Shown here: positions 35,976-44,440 of the stretch, piece by piece
How the letters are laid out: every line of letters starts with the position of its first letter
Numbering within the stretch: position 1 is the first letter of the stretch
Assembly: GCA_964449775.1 (NCBI GenBank)
Contig: CAYVBQ010000031.1
Location: forward strand, 1-46,415
From: Fen-1258 sp964449775
GTDB lineage: Bacteria; Bacteroidota; Ignavibacteria; Ignavibacteriales; Melioribacteraceae
Length of the DNA stretch: 46,415 nt
Direction of reading: 5' to 3'
Notes under the pieces: generated by a model
Seen by the model: only the letters and a program-made list of their open reading frames with translations
Databases searched by the model: none
What the model was told of the DNA's origin: nothing
Program-made: the position numbers and the translations under genes

Positions 35976-36291
35976 AACTGGAAAAGTATTTTATAAAGAG
36001 TTTTTTGCCGGTATCATAAGAGAAGATGAAAATGGATACACTTTTACATATAATACAAAATTTCTCTCAAACCCAGAGGCTAAACCAATAAGTCTTACTC
36101 TCCCATTAAGATTAGAAGTCTACCAGAGCAAGATATTATTTCCCTTTTTTGACGGAGTAATTCCTGAAGGATGGATTTTAGCTATTGCAGAAAAAAATTG
36201 GAAAATAAATCCGCGTGATAGAATGGAATTGCTGCTGACATTTTGTAAGGATACAATCGGAGCCGTATCTGTTGAAAGGATAGAGGAATAA
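35968..36291 (+). CDS. hipS: HipS-like antitoxin (separate HipA N-terminal subdomain)
   Basis: ATG 35968 is taken as start, overlapping hipB by 8 bp; the frame extends only to a TTG at 35950. The 107-residue product is the HipA N-terminal subdomain (couple_hipA): GKVFYKEFFAGIIREDENGY, FTYNTKFLSNPEAKPISLTL, PLRLEVYQSKILFPFFDGVI, PEGWILAIAEKNWKI. In classic HipA this part is fused to the kinase; here it ends with its own stop 5 bp before the kinase gene. Known HipBST modules have exactly this split, with HipS as the antitoxin of HipT. The clean stop, restart and ribosome site argue against a broken hipA gene. Confidence 0.83.
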   Translation: MNRTGKVFYKEFFAGIIREDENGYTFTYNTKFLSNPEAKPISLTLPLRLEVYQSKILFPFFDGVIPEGWILAIAEKNWKINPRDRMELLLTFCKDTIGAVSVERIEE

Positions 36292-36296
36292 GTAAG

Positions 36297-37244
36297 ATGA
36301 AATTCAAATGTTTGTTTTGTTATAATGAACTTGGAGAATCAGAACTTGATTTTCATAAAAAGTGCAGTAAAAAATTTTTCGGTACTGAAAATGCCCCAAT
36401 TTTAGAATTATATTTATCTGACATAGAAAGTTATGCTATAAATTTACTTCAAAGAAGTATATCAGTAACTGGAGTACAACCTAAACTTTCTATTGACCTT
36501 AAAAAAAATAAAAATGAACGTGCAAGATTAACATTAGTAGGTTTATGGGGGAAATACATTCTAAAACCTCCGCATAGTGATTATCCAGAAATGCCTGAAA
36601 TTGAAGATCTTACTATGAGATTAGCGGAGATTTCTGGAATAAGAACTGCGGAACATTCACTAATTAGAATGAAATCTGGTGAACTAGCATATTTGAGCAA
36701 GAGGTTTGAGAGAACTTCAAAGGGGAAATTGCATTTGGAGGATTTTGCTCAATTACTTGAAGTACTAACGGAACGGAAATATTCTGGTTCAGTTGAACAA
36801 ATAGGAAAATGTATTTTACGATATTCTTCTTTTCCAGGAAATGATTTGATTAATTTTTTCGAATTGGTATTGTTCTGTTATTTAACAGGAAATGCTGATA
36901 TGCATTTAAAAAACTTTTCTTTATTAAGAGATGAACAAGACTATATTAAACTTAGTCCCGCATATGATTTATTGGCAACTCAACTATTAGTACCAATGGA
37001 TAAAGAGGAGTTTGCTATTACGGTCAATGGAAAGAAATCAAATTTTAAAAGGACTGATTTTGATAAACTTTCATCAAACTTCGGTTTAAATGAAAAAACG
37101 AAATCCTCGATTTATGTAAAATATTCCGGAATTTATAATAAATGGAAATCATTTATTGAGAAAAGCTTTGTCTCAGAAGACACAAAAGAAAAATACTTGT
37201 CTTTAATACTCCACCGCATAAATCAAATTAATTTGTTGAGTTAG
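36297..37244 (+). CDS. hipT: HipT-like serine/threonine kinase toxin
   Basis: The 315-residue kinase starts with a small metal-binding-like knuckle (C5-x2-C8 and H20-x2-C23), as HipT proteins do. It then has the glycine-loop region S54-I-S56-V-T58-GVQPK. In characterised HipT two serines just before GVQ are autophosphorylated; here they appear as S56 and T58. Further kinase features are the nucleotide-binding KYILKPPH stretch, the catalytic D201 and N206 in GNADMHLKNF and the metal-binding D224 in SPAYDLL. The E. coli HipT toxin phosphorylates tryptophanyl-tRNA synthetase and stops translation; the target here is unknown. GAGGA at 36283-36287 serves as ribosome site. The kinase core appears intact. 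Confidence 0.85.
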   Translation: MKFKCLFCYNELGESELDFHKKCSKKFFGTENAPILELYLSDIESYAINLLQRSISVTGVQPKLSIDLKKNKNERARLTLVGLWGKYILKPPHSDYPEMPEIEDLTMRLAEISGIRTAEHSLIRMKSGELAYLSKRFERTSKGKLHLEDFAQLLEVLTERKYSGSVEQIGKCILRYSSFPGNDLINFFELVLFCYLTGNADMHLKNFSLLRDEQDYIKLSPAYDLLATQLLVPMDKEEFAITVNGKKSNFKRTDFDKLSSNFGLNEKTKSSIYVKYSGIYNKWKSFIEKSFVSEDTKEKYLSLILHRINQINLLS

Positions 37245-37742
37245 TGAGATTTATTTCAACTATAAAGTCTATTGTGTTACTGCATATTTTATATTAGACA
37301 TTCAAGAGTGGAATCCGATTTAAGAATTAAATTATTAAAAGCCTGTCCGTATCTCAAACTCTTTGACGTTGTTAAATGCACAGATATTGTATGACACATT
37401 TGAAAAGTCATTACTGAGCTTATTATATTTAGCTGCTTCCTAACGAAGATGTTTTCAGCCATAGTTGAGTATTAGTTTGGATGCAGCTGAAACAGAAAGA
37501 GAGTAAAGATTTGAGCATAATGAGTTAATTTACGAAGTGTAAAAATAGCGTTATTAGTTTAAAATCATTACTGTGATAACGCATGAAGTTTTGGATATGC
37601 TGCAATGAATGCAGAGAACCACACTCTCTTTGATGCTGCCTATAATATTCGAGAAGGAGGGAGAAATCTTAAAAAGTGATCTGGAAGATTCATCATCCAC
37701 TCAAATGGGATTCGGAATGACGGAAAAATATTTAGGAACAAT
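37245..37742. other. Noncoding stretch between hipT and zwf
   Basis: No gene, tRNA or clear terminator is seen. A worn half of the CATTCTGA repeat (GGAAGATTCATCATCC... GGGATTCGGAATGACGG, 37682-37725) lies just before zwf. The AAGGAGGGAG run at 37653 is not followed by an open frame of note. The zwf promoter is probably within this stretch. Confidence 0.5.
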
Positions 37743-39260
37743 ATGAACAACAACAATCACATTTACGTAATCTTCGGCGCTTCGGGTGACCTTACAAAAA
37801 GAAAATTAGTCCCCGCTATTTATTCGCTTTTCGTCCAAAACCTATTGCCCGAAAAAATTGCTTTACTCGGAGTTTCGAGAACTGAGTTTAGTGACAATGA
37901 CTTTAGACAAAAAATGAAATCGGCGATTAATGAATTCAAAGAAATTGATGATCTCTCAAAGATTGATGAGTTCATTAAGAATGTCTATTACACTTCGCTC
38001 AATTTCAGCGATGCAGAGACTTATCAAAATCTTAAACGAAAATTATCTGGGATTAGAAAAAATTACGACATAAACGGCAATACAATATTTTATTTATCTA
38101 CACCGCCCAGTTTGTATGGAATCATCCCTCAAAATCTTGCTGCGGTTGAATTGAATAAACAAGATGACGGCTGGAAGAGATTGATCATTGAAAAACCTTT
38201 TGGCTATGATTTGGATTCCGCATTAAAACTTAAAAACGAATTGCTGAAAGATTGGTCAGAAGAACAAATATTCAGAATTGATCATTATCTCGGAAAAGAA
38301 ACTGTTCAAAATCTTTTGGTAACAAGATTTTCAAATGGAATCTTCGAGCCTCTTTGGAATAGAAATTTTATTCATCATGTCGAGATAACATCTGCTGAAA
38401 GTATCGGAGTTGAGAAGCGTGGCGGATATTACAACACTTCCGGCGCATTGAGAGATATGGTGCAGAATCATCTTCTGCAAGTTGTCGGCTTAACTGCAAT
38501 GGAGCCGCCATCATCATTGCAGCCAATATCAATCAGAAATGAAATATTAAAAGTATTTCAGTCATTCAGACCAATCAAAAAAGATGACGTAAAAAACATT
38601 TCAATTAGAGGGCAATATCTTTCATCTTCCATAAAAGGAGAAACTGTTCCAGGTTATAGAGAAGAAGAAGGAGTTAATCCGAGATCAGTTACCGAGACTT
38701 ATGCGGCAATCAAATTTTATATTGATAACTGGCGCTGGGGCGGCGTTCCATTTTATATCCGCACCGGTAAAAGATTACCAACTCGTGTTACCGAAGTTGT
38801 TATTCATTTTAAACCTACTCCACACTTTCTTTTTTCACAAAATGATTATTGTCAATCATGTAATCAATTAGTAATAAGAATACAACCGGACGAGGGTATT
38901 TTATTGAAATTCGGAATGAAAACCCCGGGCTCTGGTTTCGAAGTGCAAAATGTAAATATGGATTTTCATTATTCCGATCTAACTAATCAAAGAATTCCAT
39001 CTGCATATGAAAGACTTCTCCACGATACAATGAATGGAGATTCTACTCTTTTCGCACGGACTGAAGAAGTATTGGAAGCATGGAAATTTTTAACTCCGAT
39101 ACTTGAATGCTGGAAAAATGATAAAGATGTTCCGCTTTATGGTTATCCCGCCGGTACATGGGGACCCGAACATGCCGACGATCTTATTGAAGGGAAAAAT
39201 ATGACTTGGCGTTATCCTTGTAAAAATTTAGCCGATGACGGCATTTATTGCGAGTTGTGA
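37743..39260 (+). CDS. zwf: Glucose-6-phosphate 1-dehydrogenase
   Basis: The 505-residue enzyme has the NADP-binding motif FGASGDLTKRKLVPAIYSL near the N-terminus and the substrate-site motif RIDHYLGKE at residues 178-186. Later come the conserved PFYIRTGKRLPTR segment and the C-terminal GYPAGTWGPEHAD. Length and motifs are standard. It oxidises glucose 6-phosphate to 6-phosphogluconolactone in the cytoplasm. The stop codon TGA shares a base with the pgl start (TGATG), so the two are translated together. In this window it would use the glucose 6-phosphate made by the ROK kinase. Confidence 0.97.
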   Translation: MNNNNHIYVIFGASGDLTKRKLVPAIYSLFVQNLLPEKIALLGVSRTEFSDNDFRQKMKSAINEFKEIDDLSKIDEFIKNVYYTSLNFSDAETYQNLKRKLSGIRKNYDINGNTIFYLSTPPSLYGIIPQNLAAVELNKQDDGWKRLIIEKPFGYDLDSALKLKNELLKDWSEEQIFRIDHYLGKETVQNLLVTRFSNGIFEPLWNRNFIHHVEITSAESIGVEKRGGYYNTSGALRDMVQNHLLQVVGLTAMEPPSSLQPISIRNEILKVFQSFRPIKKDDVKNISIRGQYLSSSIKGETVPGYREEEGVNPRSVTETYAAIKFYIDNWRWGGVPFYIRTGKRLPTRVTEVVIHFKPTPHFLFSQNDYCQSCNQLVIRIQPDEGILLKFGMKTPGSGFEVQNVNMDFHYSDLTNQRIPSAYERLLHDTMNGDSTLFARTEEVLEAWKFLTPILECWKNDKDVPLYGYPAGTWGPEHADDLIEGKNMTWRYPCKNLADDGIYCEL

Positions 39261-40012
39261 TGAAAAGGCAAACAATTAAAATATTCACAAACATTGAAAA
39301 TCTGGCGAGTAATGCCGCCTCATTTTTGAAAAGAAAAATTGAAGAAATCCCCGATGGAAAATTTTTTACAATAGCGCTTTCCGGCGGATCAACACCCAGA
39401 CAAATCTTCGAATATCTTTCCGAGAACTATTCCGATAAAATCGATTGGAAAAAATTAAAATTATTCTGGGGTGATGAAAGATGCGTTCCTCCGGAAAATA
39501 ATGATAGCAATTTCAAAATGGCTTTTGAATCATTATTGAAAAAAGTACCGATACCGGAAAAAAATATATTCAGAATTTACGGTGAAGCAGATCCAATTGA
39601 AGAAGCCAAGCGCTATTCCGAAATCATAAAAAACAATGTACAAAGTGTAAATGATGTACCGTCATTCGATTTGGTATTACTTGGGCTTGGAGAGGATGGG
39701 CATACCGCTTCTATTTTTCCAAATCATCTTGGACTGTTTTATTCGACCGATTTGTGTATTGCAACGAAACATCCTCAAACCAGACAGGATCGAATAACAG
39801 TTACCGGGAAAGTCATTAACAGTGCAACGCGAGTAATTTTTATAGTGACCGGTGATAATAAAGCTCAGATTGTTTCCGAAATAATTGGTGCGAATAGCGG
39901 AAAAATATTCCCCGCTAAACTTGTCAATCCCGTTAATGGAGAATTGATCTGGATGTTGGATACAGCAGCCGCCCAGAAGTTAGACAGTGAAATTCAAACA
40001 ACGGGGATATAG
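39260..40012 (+). CDS. pgl: 6-phosphogluconolactonase
   Basis: ATG 39260 is chosen: it overlaps the zwf stop by one base and gives a normal length of 250 residues. Family motifs are FTIALSGGSTPRQIFEYLSE, KLKLFWGDERCVPPENNDSN, LVLLGLGEDGHTASIFPNH and RITVTGKVINSA. The enzyme hydrolyses 6-phosphogluconolactone, the product of zwf, to 6-phosphogluconate. No gnd or edd gene follows, so the later fate of 6-phosphogluconate cannot be told from this window. Confidence 0.95.
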   Translation: MKRQTIKIFTNIENLASNAASFLKRKIEEIPDGKFFTIALSGGSTPRQIFEYLSENYSDKIDWKKLKLFWGDERCVPPENNDSNFKMAFESLLKKVPIPEKNIFRIYGEADPIEEAKRYSEIIKNNVQSVNDVPSFDLVLLGLGEDGHTASIFPNHLGLFYSTDLCIATKHPQTRQDRITVTGKVINSATRVIFIVTGDNKAQIVSEIIGANSGKIFPAKLVNPVNGELIWMLDTAAAQKLDSEIQTTGI

Positions 40013-40526
40013 GAACTACTTTTACTATAATGTTAAATCACGCAAATTAAACTACACAACATGATAGTTTAGTGTAGGTCTTCAATTATACTAAAGCATC
40101 GTTATTCAGTAAAAAGGAACTCTTTTTCTAACCGGACTCAGCTCCAGCAGGTGTTATTCTTGGATAGCCCGATCTGAGCAGAGTAACCGTCACAATGGTA
40201 TCATTCCCAAGAAACATTGGCTACTTCAATATGAAGGAAAAGCAATTATTAGTTAGGCTCAAACTCACTCTGATCCTTCTCGATGGATTCCCTAATTAAA
40301 TAATCCTTTGCAACATTAAAGCATACCTCTTATCAATTGTTCTTAAACGGGTAATCCACGAGGGGGCAAAATGTTTAGTTTTGCGTAAAATCGCTGTTTA
40401 TTCTCTAAGCAAGGATTTAAAGGTGGAGCATTGTTAAAGTTTTATCTACTTTCTTCGATAATAACTATGAGAGCCAATATTCGACGAAAAGACGACTTCT
40501 CAGATAAACAATAAAGGAGAAGCCAA
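40013..40526. other. 514-bp noncoding stretch
   Basis: No protein gene or known RNA was recognised. A 7-bp stem, TTCTTGG (40157-40163) and CCAAGAA (40207-40213), encloses a 43-nt loop. There are several T-rich runs. The last part must hold the promoter of the small gene at 40527. A structured RNA cannot be excluded but nothing supports one. Confidence 0.45.
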
Positions 40527-40727
40527 ATGGAAATCAGTACAATCGGATTAATGTATAAGGATCCACCGGTTACAAAAAGAGATTTAATCCAAGCTCAACA
40601 AGCTGTGGAACCGGTTAACTTTCCTTCTTATAAGGCAGAAATTTCTGAAAAAGCTAAAGTTCTTGCACTTAATATTTCAGAAAAGGCGGTCCAAAATCTA
40701 AAAAATGAATCGACTCATTCGGAATAG
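40527..40727 (+). CDS. Small protein of unknown function (66 residues)
   Basis: AAAGGAG at 40513-40519 lies 7 nt before the ATG, a strong translation signal, so this is probably a real gene. The product has no signal peptide or membrane segment. The second half (YKAEISEKAKVLALNISEKA) is helical and recalls the V-x-ISxxAKxLA motif of FlgM anti-sigma-28 factors, but the match is short. No flagellar gene is nearby. It stands alone between pgl and a reverse-strand sirtuin gene. Confidence 0.65.
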   Translation: MEISTIGLMYKDPPVTKRDLIQAQQAVEPVNFPSYKAEISEKAKVLALNISEKAVQNLKNESTHSE

Positions 40728-40888
40728 AAATAAATACGTTTTGAGAGTGAAAAACTCCGTTTTTGATTCCATGATGTCGCTGGCCTGGTAGGTTGATTTA
40801 TACAGCCCACAGCCATATATTTTTTACACCGACGGATTAAAATCATCCAACTTCAAGAAAGTAAATCTTTAATTGCTTCCCGAATTTA

Positions 40889-41629
40889 TTAATTCTTACT
40901 ATTCTTTACGACCTCTAAAATCATTGGTAGGATTTCCCCCGATCTTCCAAAGAGAGAATAATCAGCATATTGTGACATCTCTGTTGGTTCTAAATTAATT
41001 TCCACAATGTACGAGCCCGCTTGCTTTGCCGATATAGGTATATAGGCGGCGGGATAAACAATTGCAGATGTTCCAACAACAAAACAAATATCACTCCATT
41101 CAGCAGCTTTTTCACCGCTGCTAAATTGATCCTGTGGAAGCGTCTCGCCGAACCAAACAACATCCGGACGCACAAGCCCACCGCACTTAATACATTTTGG
41201 TGCAATACCTGTTACTTCAAGATCACCTGAATTGTAGAAGGTATTACAGTCAACGCAAAAATTTCTTTCGATGTTTCCATGGAGTTCATAGATTGTTTTA
41301 GATCCCGCGCGTCGGTGCAGGTTATCAATATTTTGTGTTATGATTGAGACTTCAAAATATTTTTCAAGATCAACGATTGCGATATGACCGGCATTCGGAT
41401 CTACTTTATTAATTATGTCTCTTCTATGCTGATACCATTCCCAAACTAAATTTGGGTTGCGCATGAAAGCTTGGAAGTTCGCAAGTTCTTCCGGTTTCAT
41501 CTTATTCCAAATTCCATCTTTTCCGCGGAATGTTGAAATACCGCTCTCTGCAGAGATTCCGGCGCCGGTAAAGAACACAATTTTTTTTGCGCTGTTTAAT
41601 CTATCGAGAAATTCTTTTTTGAATTGCAT
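40889..41629 (-). CDS. cobB: NAD-dependent protein deacylase (class III sirtuin, CobB-like)
   Basis: The 246-residue protein has all sirtuin motifs: FFTGAGISAESGISTFRG with G22-AGIS, QNIDNLHRRAG (Q99, N100, D102), the catalytic H117 in LHGN, and the zinc cysteines C125, C128, C146 and C149. Next comes VRPDVVWFGE. Y66 and R69 in WYQHRRD form the YxxR pair that selects negatively charged succinyl or malonyl groups in SIRT5-type enzymes, so desuccinylase/deacetylase activity is expected. It stands alone on the reverse strand, about 70 bp beyond the terminator that ends the TPR gene. Confidence 0.95.
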   Translation of the reverse strand: MQFKKEFLDRLNSAKKIVFFTGAGISAESGISTFRGKDGIWNKMKPEELANFQAFMRNPNLVWEWYQHRRDIINKVDPNAGHIAIVDLEKYFEVSIITQNIDNLHRRAGSKTIYELHGNIERNFCVDCNTFYNSGDLEVTGIAPKCIKCGGLVRPDVVWFGETLPQDQFSSGEKAAEWSDICFVVGTSAIVYPAAYIPISAKQAGSYIVEINLEPTEMSQYADYSLFGRSGEILPMILEVVKNSKN

Positions 41630-41701
41630 GATGGTTTTTAAGAAATCATGTTTTCAGTGTTAACTTCACTCTGGTGGTGCATACTAAGAAAGCCATGAAA
41701 T

Positions 41702-41729
41702 AAAAAACCCTTCCCTTAGGGATGGGCTT
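41702..41729 (-). terminator. Rho-independent terminator of the yhaM-TPR operon
   Basis: On the reverse strand the sequence reads AAGCCCATCCC-taa-GGGAAGGGTTTTTT. The stem has one A-A mismatch and is followed by six T. It begins one base after the TPR gene stop codon. It is the clearest terminator in the window. Confidence 0.8.
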
Positions 41730-42515
41730 CTATTCGTTTTTAATATCGTTTAATAATTTCTTTGCTTCAGCTAATCTCTTTTCATCATCTTGATGCTGGA
41801 ATTGACAGGTAAGTGCTTTATTCAACATCTCGCGTGCAGTTTTGTAATCATCTTCGCGGATTAATGAATTAGCATAATCAACATAGAACATTATATAACC
41901 GGGATAAATCTCTATAGCTTTCTTGTATTCTGTAAGAGCGATTTCATTATCAGCCCAGCCAAGACCAAGTATAACTCTTGCCGGCTTCCATTTTTCACTT
42001 GTCTTAGCGTGTGTTCTTGCTAAAACATAGTGAGCTACTCCTTGATTAAAATTTCCTCCGTTATCTAATTGAATTGCTTTCTCTACATCCACTCTCACAC
42101 TGTTTACAACACCAGCAACAGTAAAAACTCCTTTGAATAAAGCAATTTTTCCATTTGCAATTGCACGCTGTAAAAACCCAACAGATTGACTAGGTTTCTG
42201 TTTACTTGCTTGATCTCCGTATTCGAGCGCTTTTTGAAATATTGATAGTTGTGCATTTTCTTGTTCATCCGTACTTGCAGGCATACGGTCTGCAATATCA
42301 ACGTAGGTTCGAGATAGTTTCCAGAGGGCTTCAAAATTATTTGCATCTATCTTCTCTGCTTTCTTAAAAGCTTCGAGAGCTTTCTCATTGTTGAATTGAT
42401 AGTAATATTTCTCTCCTTCTTCAAGTAGAGCATCGAGCGTTTGAGCATTTGTATTTAAGAAAGATGTTAATAGGAATATAAAGAGTAAAAGGAAAGATTT
42501 ATTTGTTCTTTTCAT
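41730..42515 (-). CDS. Exported TPR-repeat protein
   Basis: The 261-residue protein has a signal peptide (MKRTNKSFLLLFIFLLTSFL..NAQ) and then helical repeats of TPR type: ALLEEGEKYYYQFNNEKALE with AFKKAEKIDANN, LSIFQKALEYGDQASKQKPS, NEIALTEYKKAIEIYPGYI and DDYKTAREMLNKALTC. There is no enzymatic motif, so a periplasmic scaffold or adaptor role is the most that can be said. It resembles 'regulator of microtubule dynamics'-type bacterial TPR proteins in length and layout. It is 31 bp downstream of the yhaM-like gene on the same strand and ends at a strong terminator, so both form one operon. Confidence 0.85.
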   Translation of the reverse strand: MKRTNKSFLLLFIFLLTSFLNTNAQTLDALLEEGEKYYYQFNNEKALEAFKKAEKIDANNFEALWKLSRTYVDIADRMPASTDEQENAQLSIFQKALEYGDQASKQKPSQSVGFLQRAIANGKIALFKGVFTVAGVVNSVRVDVEKAIQLDNGGNFNQGVAHYVLARTHAKTSEKWKPARVILGLGWADNEIALTEYKKAIEIYPGYIMFYVDYANSLIREDDYKTAREMLNKALTCQFQHQDDEKRLAEAKKLLNDIKNE

Positions 42516-42546
42516 AATATGGTTCTCTGTAAATTAACTAATTTAT

Positions 42547-43518
42547 TTATTTCTGCGAATCTGAGTTTTCGTCCGGAATATACAAAGCAGTATTAGCAAG
42601 AGGAAGAAATCTTGTCCATCTTCCTCCTTTATTTCTATCTGCCGCAATTGCGTATTTATATGCATTTGTTTTTGCGCTTAGTTCATCTGCTTGATAAAGA
42701 ACTATGGCTTCAAGTGTTCTTGGTTCTACAGGCGAAGCAAACTCCAACTTCCCTTGATGGCTAAGTATAAGATGTACTAAATGATTTTTCAACTCTTCCG
42801 GAAAGTTGGGAATTGTTGCAACAGTTTTTTCAACCTCAAGTGCGCCGATCATTATGTGACCGATCAGTTTTCCTTTATCCGAATAATCAAAAGTTGTATC
42901 GTAAGTAAGTTCTTCTATCTTCCCAAAATCGTGAAGGAGCGCACCGCAAATTAACAGATCCCGATTTAGATTCGGATGCATTGCACACATCAACTCACAT
43001 ATGCGGACTATTTCAAGTGTATGTTCTAACAGTCCGTGAATATATGCATGATGCCAACCTTTGCCGGCAGGTGCTTTAGAATACTGTTCAAGTTTTTCGG
43101 TTGCTAAAATAGTTTTTACTAGTTGACTTAGATATGGATTATTTATCGAAGAGATGACTTTGTTTAATTCATCAAGCATTTCGTTCAATAGCCGGGTGGA
43201 TCTTGGGAGGAAATCTTCCGGTTTAACCCCATCGCTTTCTTTAGCCGTGTTAATTTTTCCAATTTTTATTTGAAGCGCACCTTTAAAATCTTCAATCTGT
43301 CCGGCAACTTTTACAACTGTTCCTTCTTTTAATTTCTTTGCATAATCTTCTGCGTTATCCCACACTTTTGATGGAAGCGCCAAGGATTTATCCCGCAGCT
43401 CAAGATTAAGGAATGACTTTCCATTTATTGCAGTTTTAAGTTCACATTTTGTAACGATTAGGAACATTGTGAATTCATCACCGACAGACAATTCAATTAA
43501 TTCTTTTTGGTCAAGCAT
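42547..43518 (-). CDS. yhaM: YhaM-type 3'-5' exoribonuclease (OB fold + HD domain)
   Basis: The 323-residue protein has an N-terminal OB-fold (FTMFLIVTKCELKTAINGKS, FLNLELRDKS, GTVVKVAGQIEDFKGALQIK) and an HD metal-dependent phosphohydrolase domain. The HD part shows H156/H157 and H166 (GWHHAYIHGLLEHTLEI), H196-D197 in LLHDFGKIEEL and a later His in HLILSHQG. This is the YhaM layout (about 314 residues in Bacillus subtilis), a 3'-5' exoribonuclease. The N-terminal initiator overlaps no strong ribosome site. It is the first gene of an operon with the TPR gene. Confidence 0.88.
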   Translation of the reverse strand: MLDQKELIELSVGDEFTMFLIVTKCELKTAINGKSFLNLELRDKSLALPSKVWDNAEDYAKKLKEGTVVKVAGQIEDFKGALQIKIGKINTAKESDGVKPEDFLPRSTRLLNEMLDELNKVISSINNPYLSQLVKTILATEKLEQYSKAPAGKGWHHAYIHGLLEHTLEIVRICELMCAMHPNLNRDLLICGALLHDFGKIEELTYDTTFDYSDKGKLIGHIMIGALEVEKTVATIPNFPEELKNHLVHLILSHQGKLEFASPVEPRTLEAIVLYQADELSAKTNAYKYAIAADRNKGGRWTRFLPLANTALYIPDENSDSQK

Positions 43519-43653
43519 ATATCATAATCAATAGGGAATGTTAACACTAATTTAATTTACTAAAAAATAATCTGACCTGCTTGCAATAGGCAAAAGATTG
43601 CTTTTCAAGAATTTTAGCACGAAAGTAGAAATCCAACTTATCCCGACATTGCG

Positions 43654-43801
43654 AATGTAGAACAGAATTGTATTCTGTTTGTTTACGCTCTCAGATTAAA
43701 AATCTGAGTAACAAATGTAGAACAGAATTGTATTCTGTTTGTTTACGCTCTCAGATTAAAAATCTGAGTAACAAATGTAGAACAGATTTCCAATCTGTCC
43801 T
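43654..43801. repeat. Tandem 60-bp repeats made of small hairpins
   Basis: Two full 60-bp units (43654-43713 and 43714-43773) and a third partial, changed unit (43774-43801) lie head to tail. Each full unit holds two hairpins, ACAGAAT-tgt-ATTCTGT and CTCAGATT-aaa-AATCTGAG. The third has ACAGATT-tcc-AATCTGT instead. There are no unique spacers, so this is not a CRISPR array. The whole gap 43519-43991 otherwise holds no gene. Confidence 0.85.
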
Positions 43802-43960
43802 ACTTAATAAAAATGCTAAGCGCTTAACCACGACTTCCGCACATTTTAAAAGGAACAAGTAAATCTTTAGAAAACTTTCGAAATACTGCATTTTTGACTT
43901 TGAATTGGGTGTCCCAGTGCGTAAGTAAAGAGATTTCAAATATCTTTGGTGAGAATTTTT

Positions 43961-44440
43961 CGATATATTTTAAGATGAGTAATTGATTTGATCATCTAAA
44001 CATTTCAACCAAAAATAAACTAATACCAGGAATGTAAGATATCAAGATCAAAGCAATGAGAAGTATCAATGTAAATGGAAGTGTGGATTTGATAACGAAT
44101 CCAATCTTCTTTTGAAAAACGCTTGAAGCTACAAAAAGGTTTATACCCATTGGCGGCGTTAGATAGCCGATCTCCATATTAACAATAAAAATTATTGCAA
44201 AATGAATTGGATCAATGCCAAATTCAACAGCCATCGGGCTTAAAAGAGGAGCAACAATAAGGATTGCTGACATAATATCCATAAAACATCCGAGAATTAA
44301 GAGAAAAATGTTTACGATTATAAGAAACATTAATGGAGAACTTACAATACTTTTCATCCATATAGCTGCATGGTATGGAATTCTTTCTAAAGCCAGGAAT
44401 TGATTAAAACTTATTGCAATAACTATGATTAAAAATAATG
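43961..44440. repeat. Long direct repeat, copy A (3' part of dctM)
   Basis: About 480 bp from CGATATATTTTAAG (43961) to AAAAATAATG (44440) recur at 45888-46368 with few differences and one single-base length change. It covers the last about 145 codons of dctM plus its 3' flank. Confidence 0.9.

Noticed and set aside
35968..37244. Frameshifted hipA pseudogene
   Set aside because: Both parts have their own start and stop signals, the kinase residues are intact and the kinase has a HipT-type N-terminal knuckle, so a split HipBST module fits better.
40013..40526. Riboswitch or structured RNA
   Set aside because: Only one weak 7-bp stem with a long loop was found and no known riboswitch core could be matched by eye.
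43654..43862. Tandem repeats as a CRISPR array, or the 64-codon frame across them as a gene
   Set aside because: The 60-bp units abut with no unique spacers, and the frame only translates the hairpin repeats.
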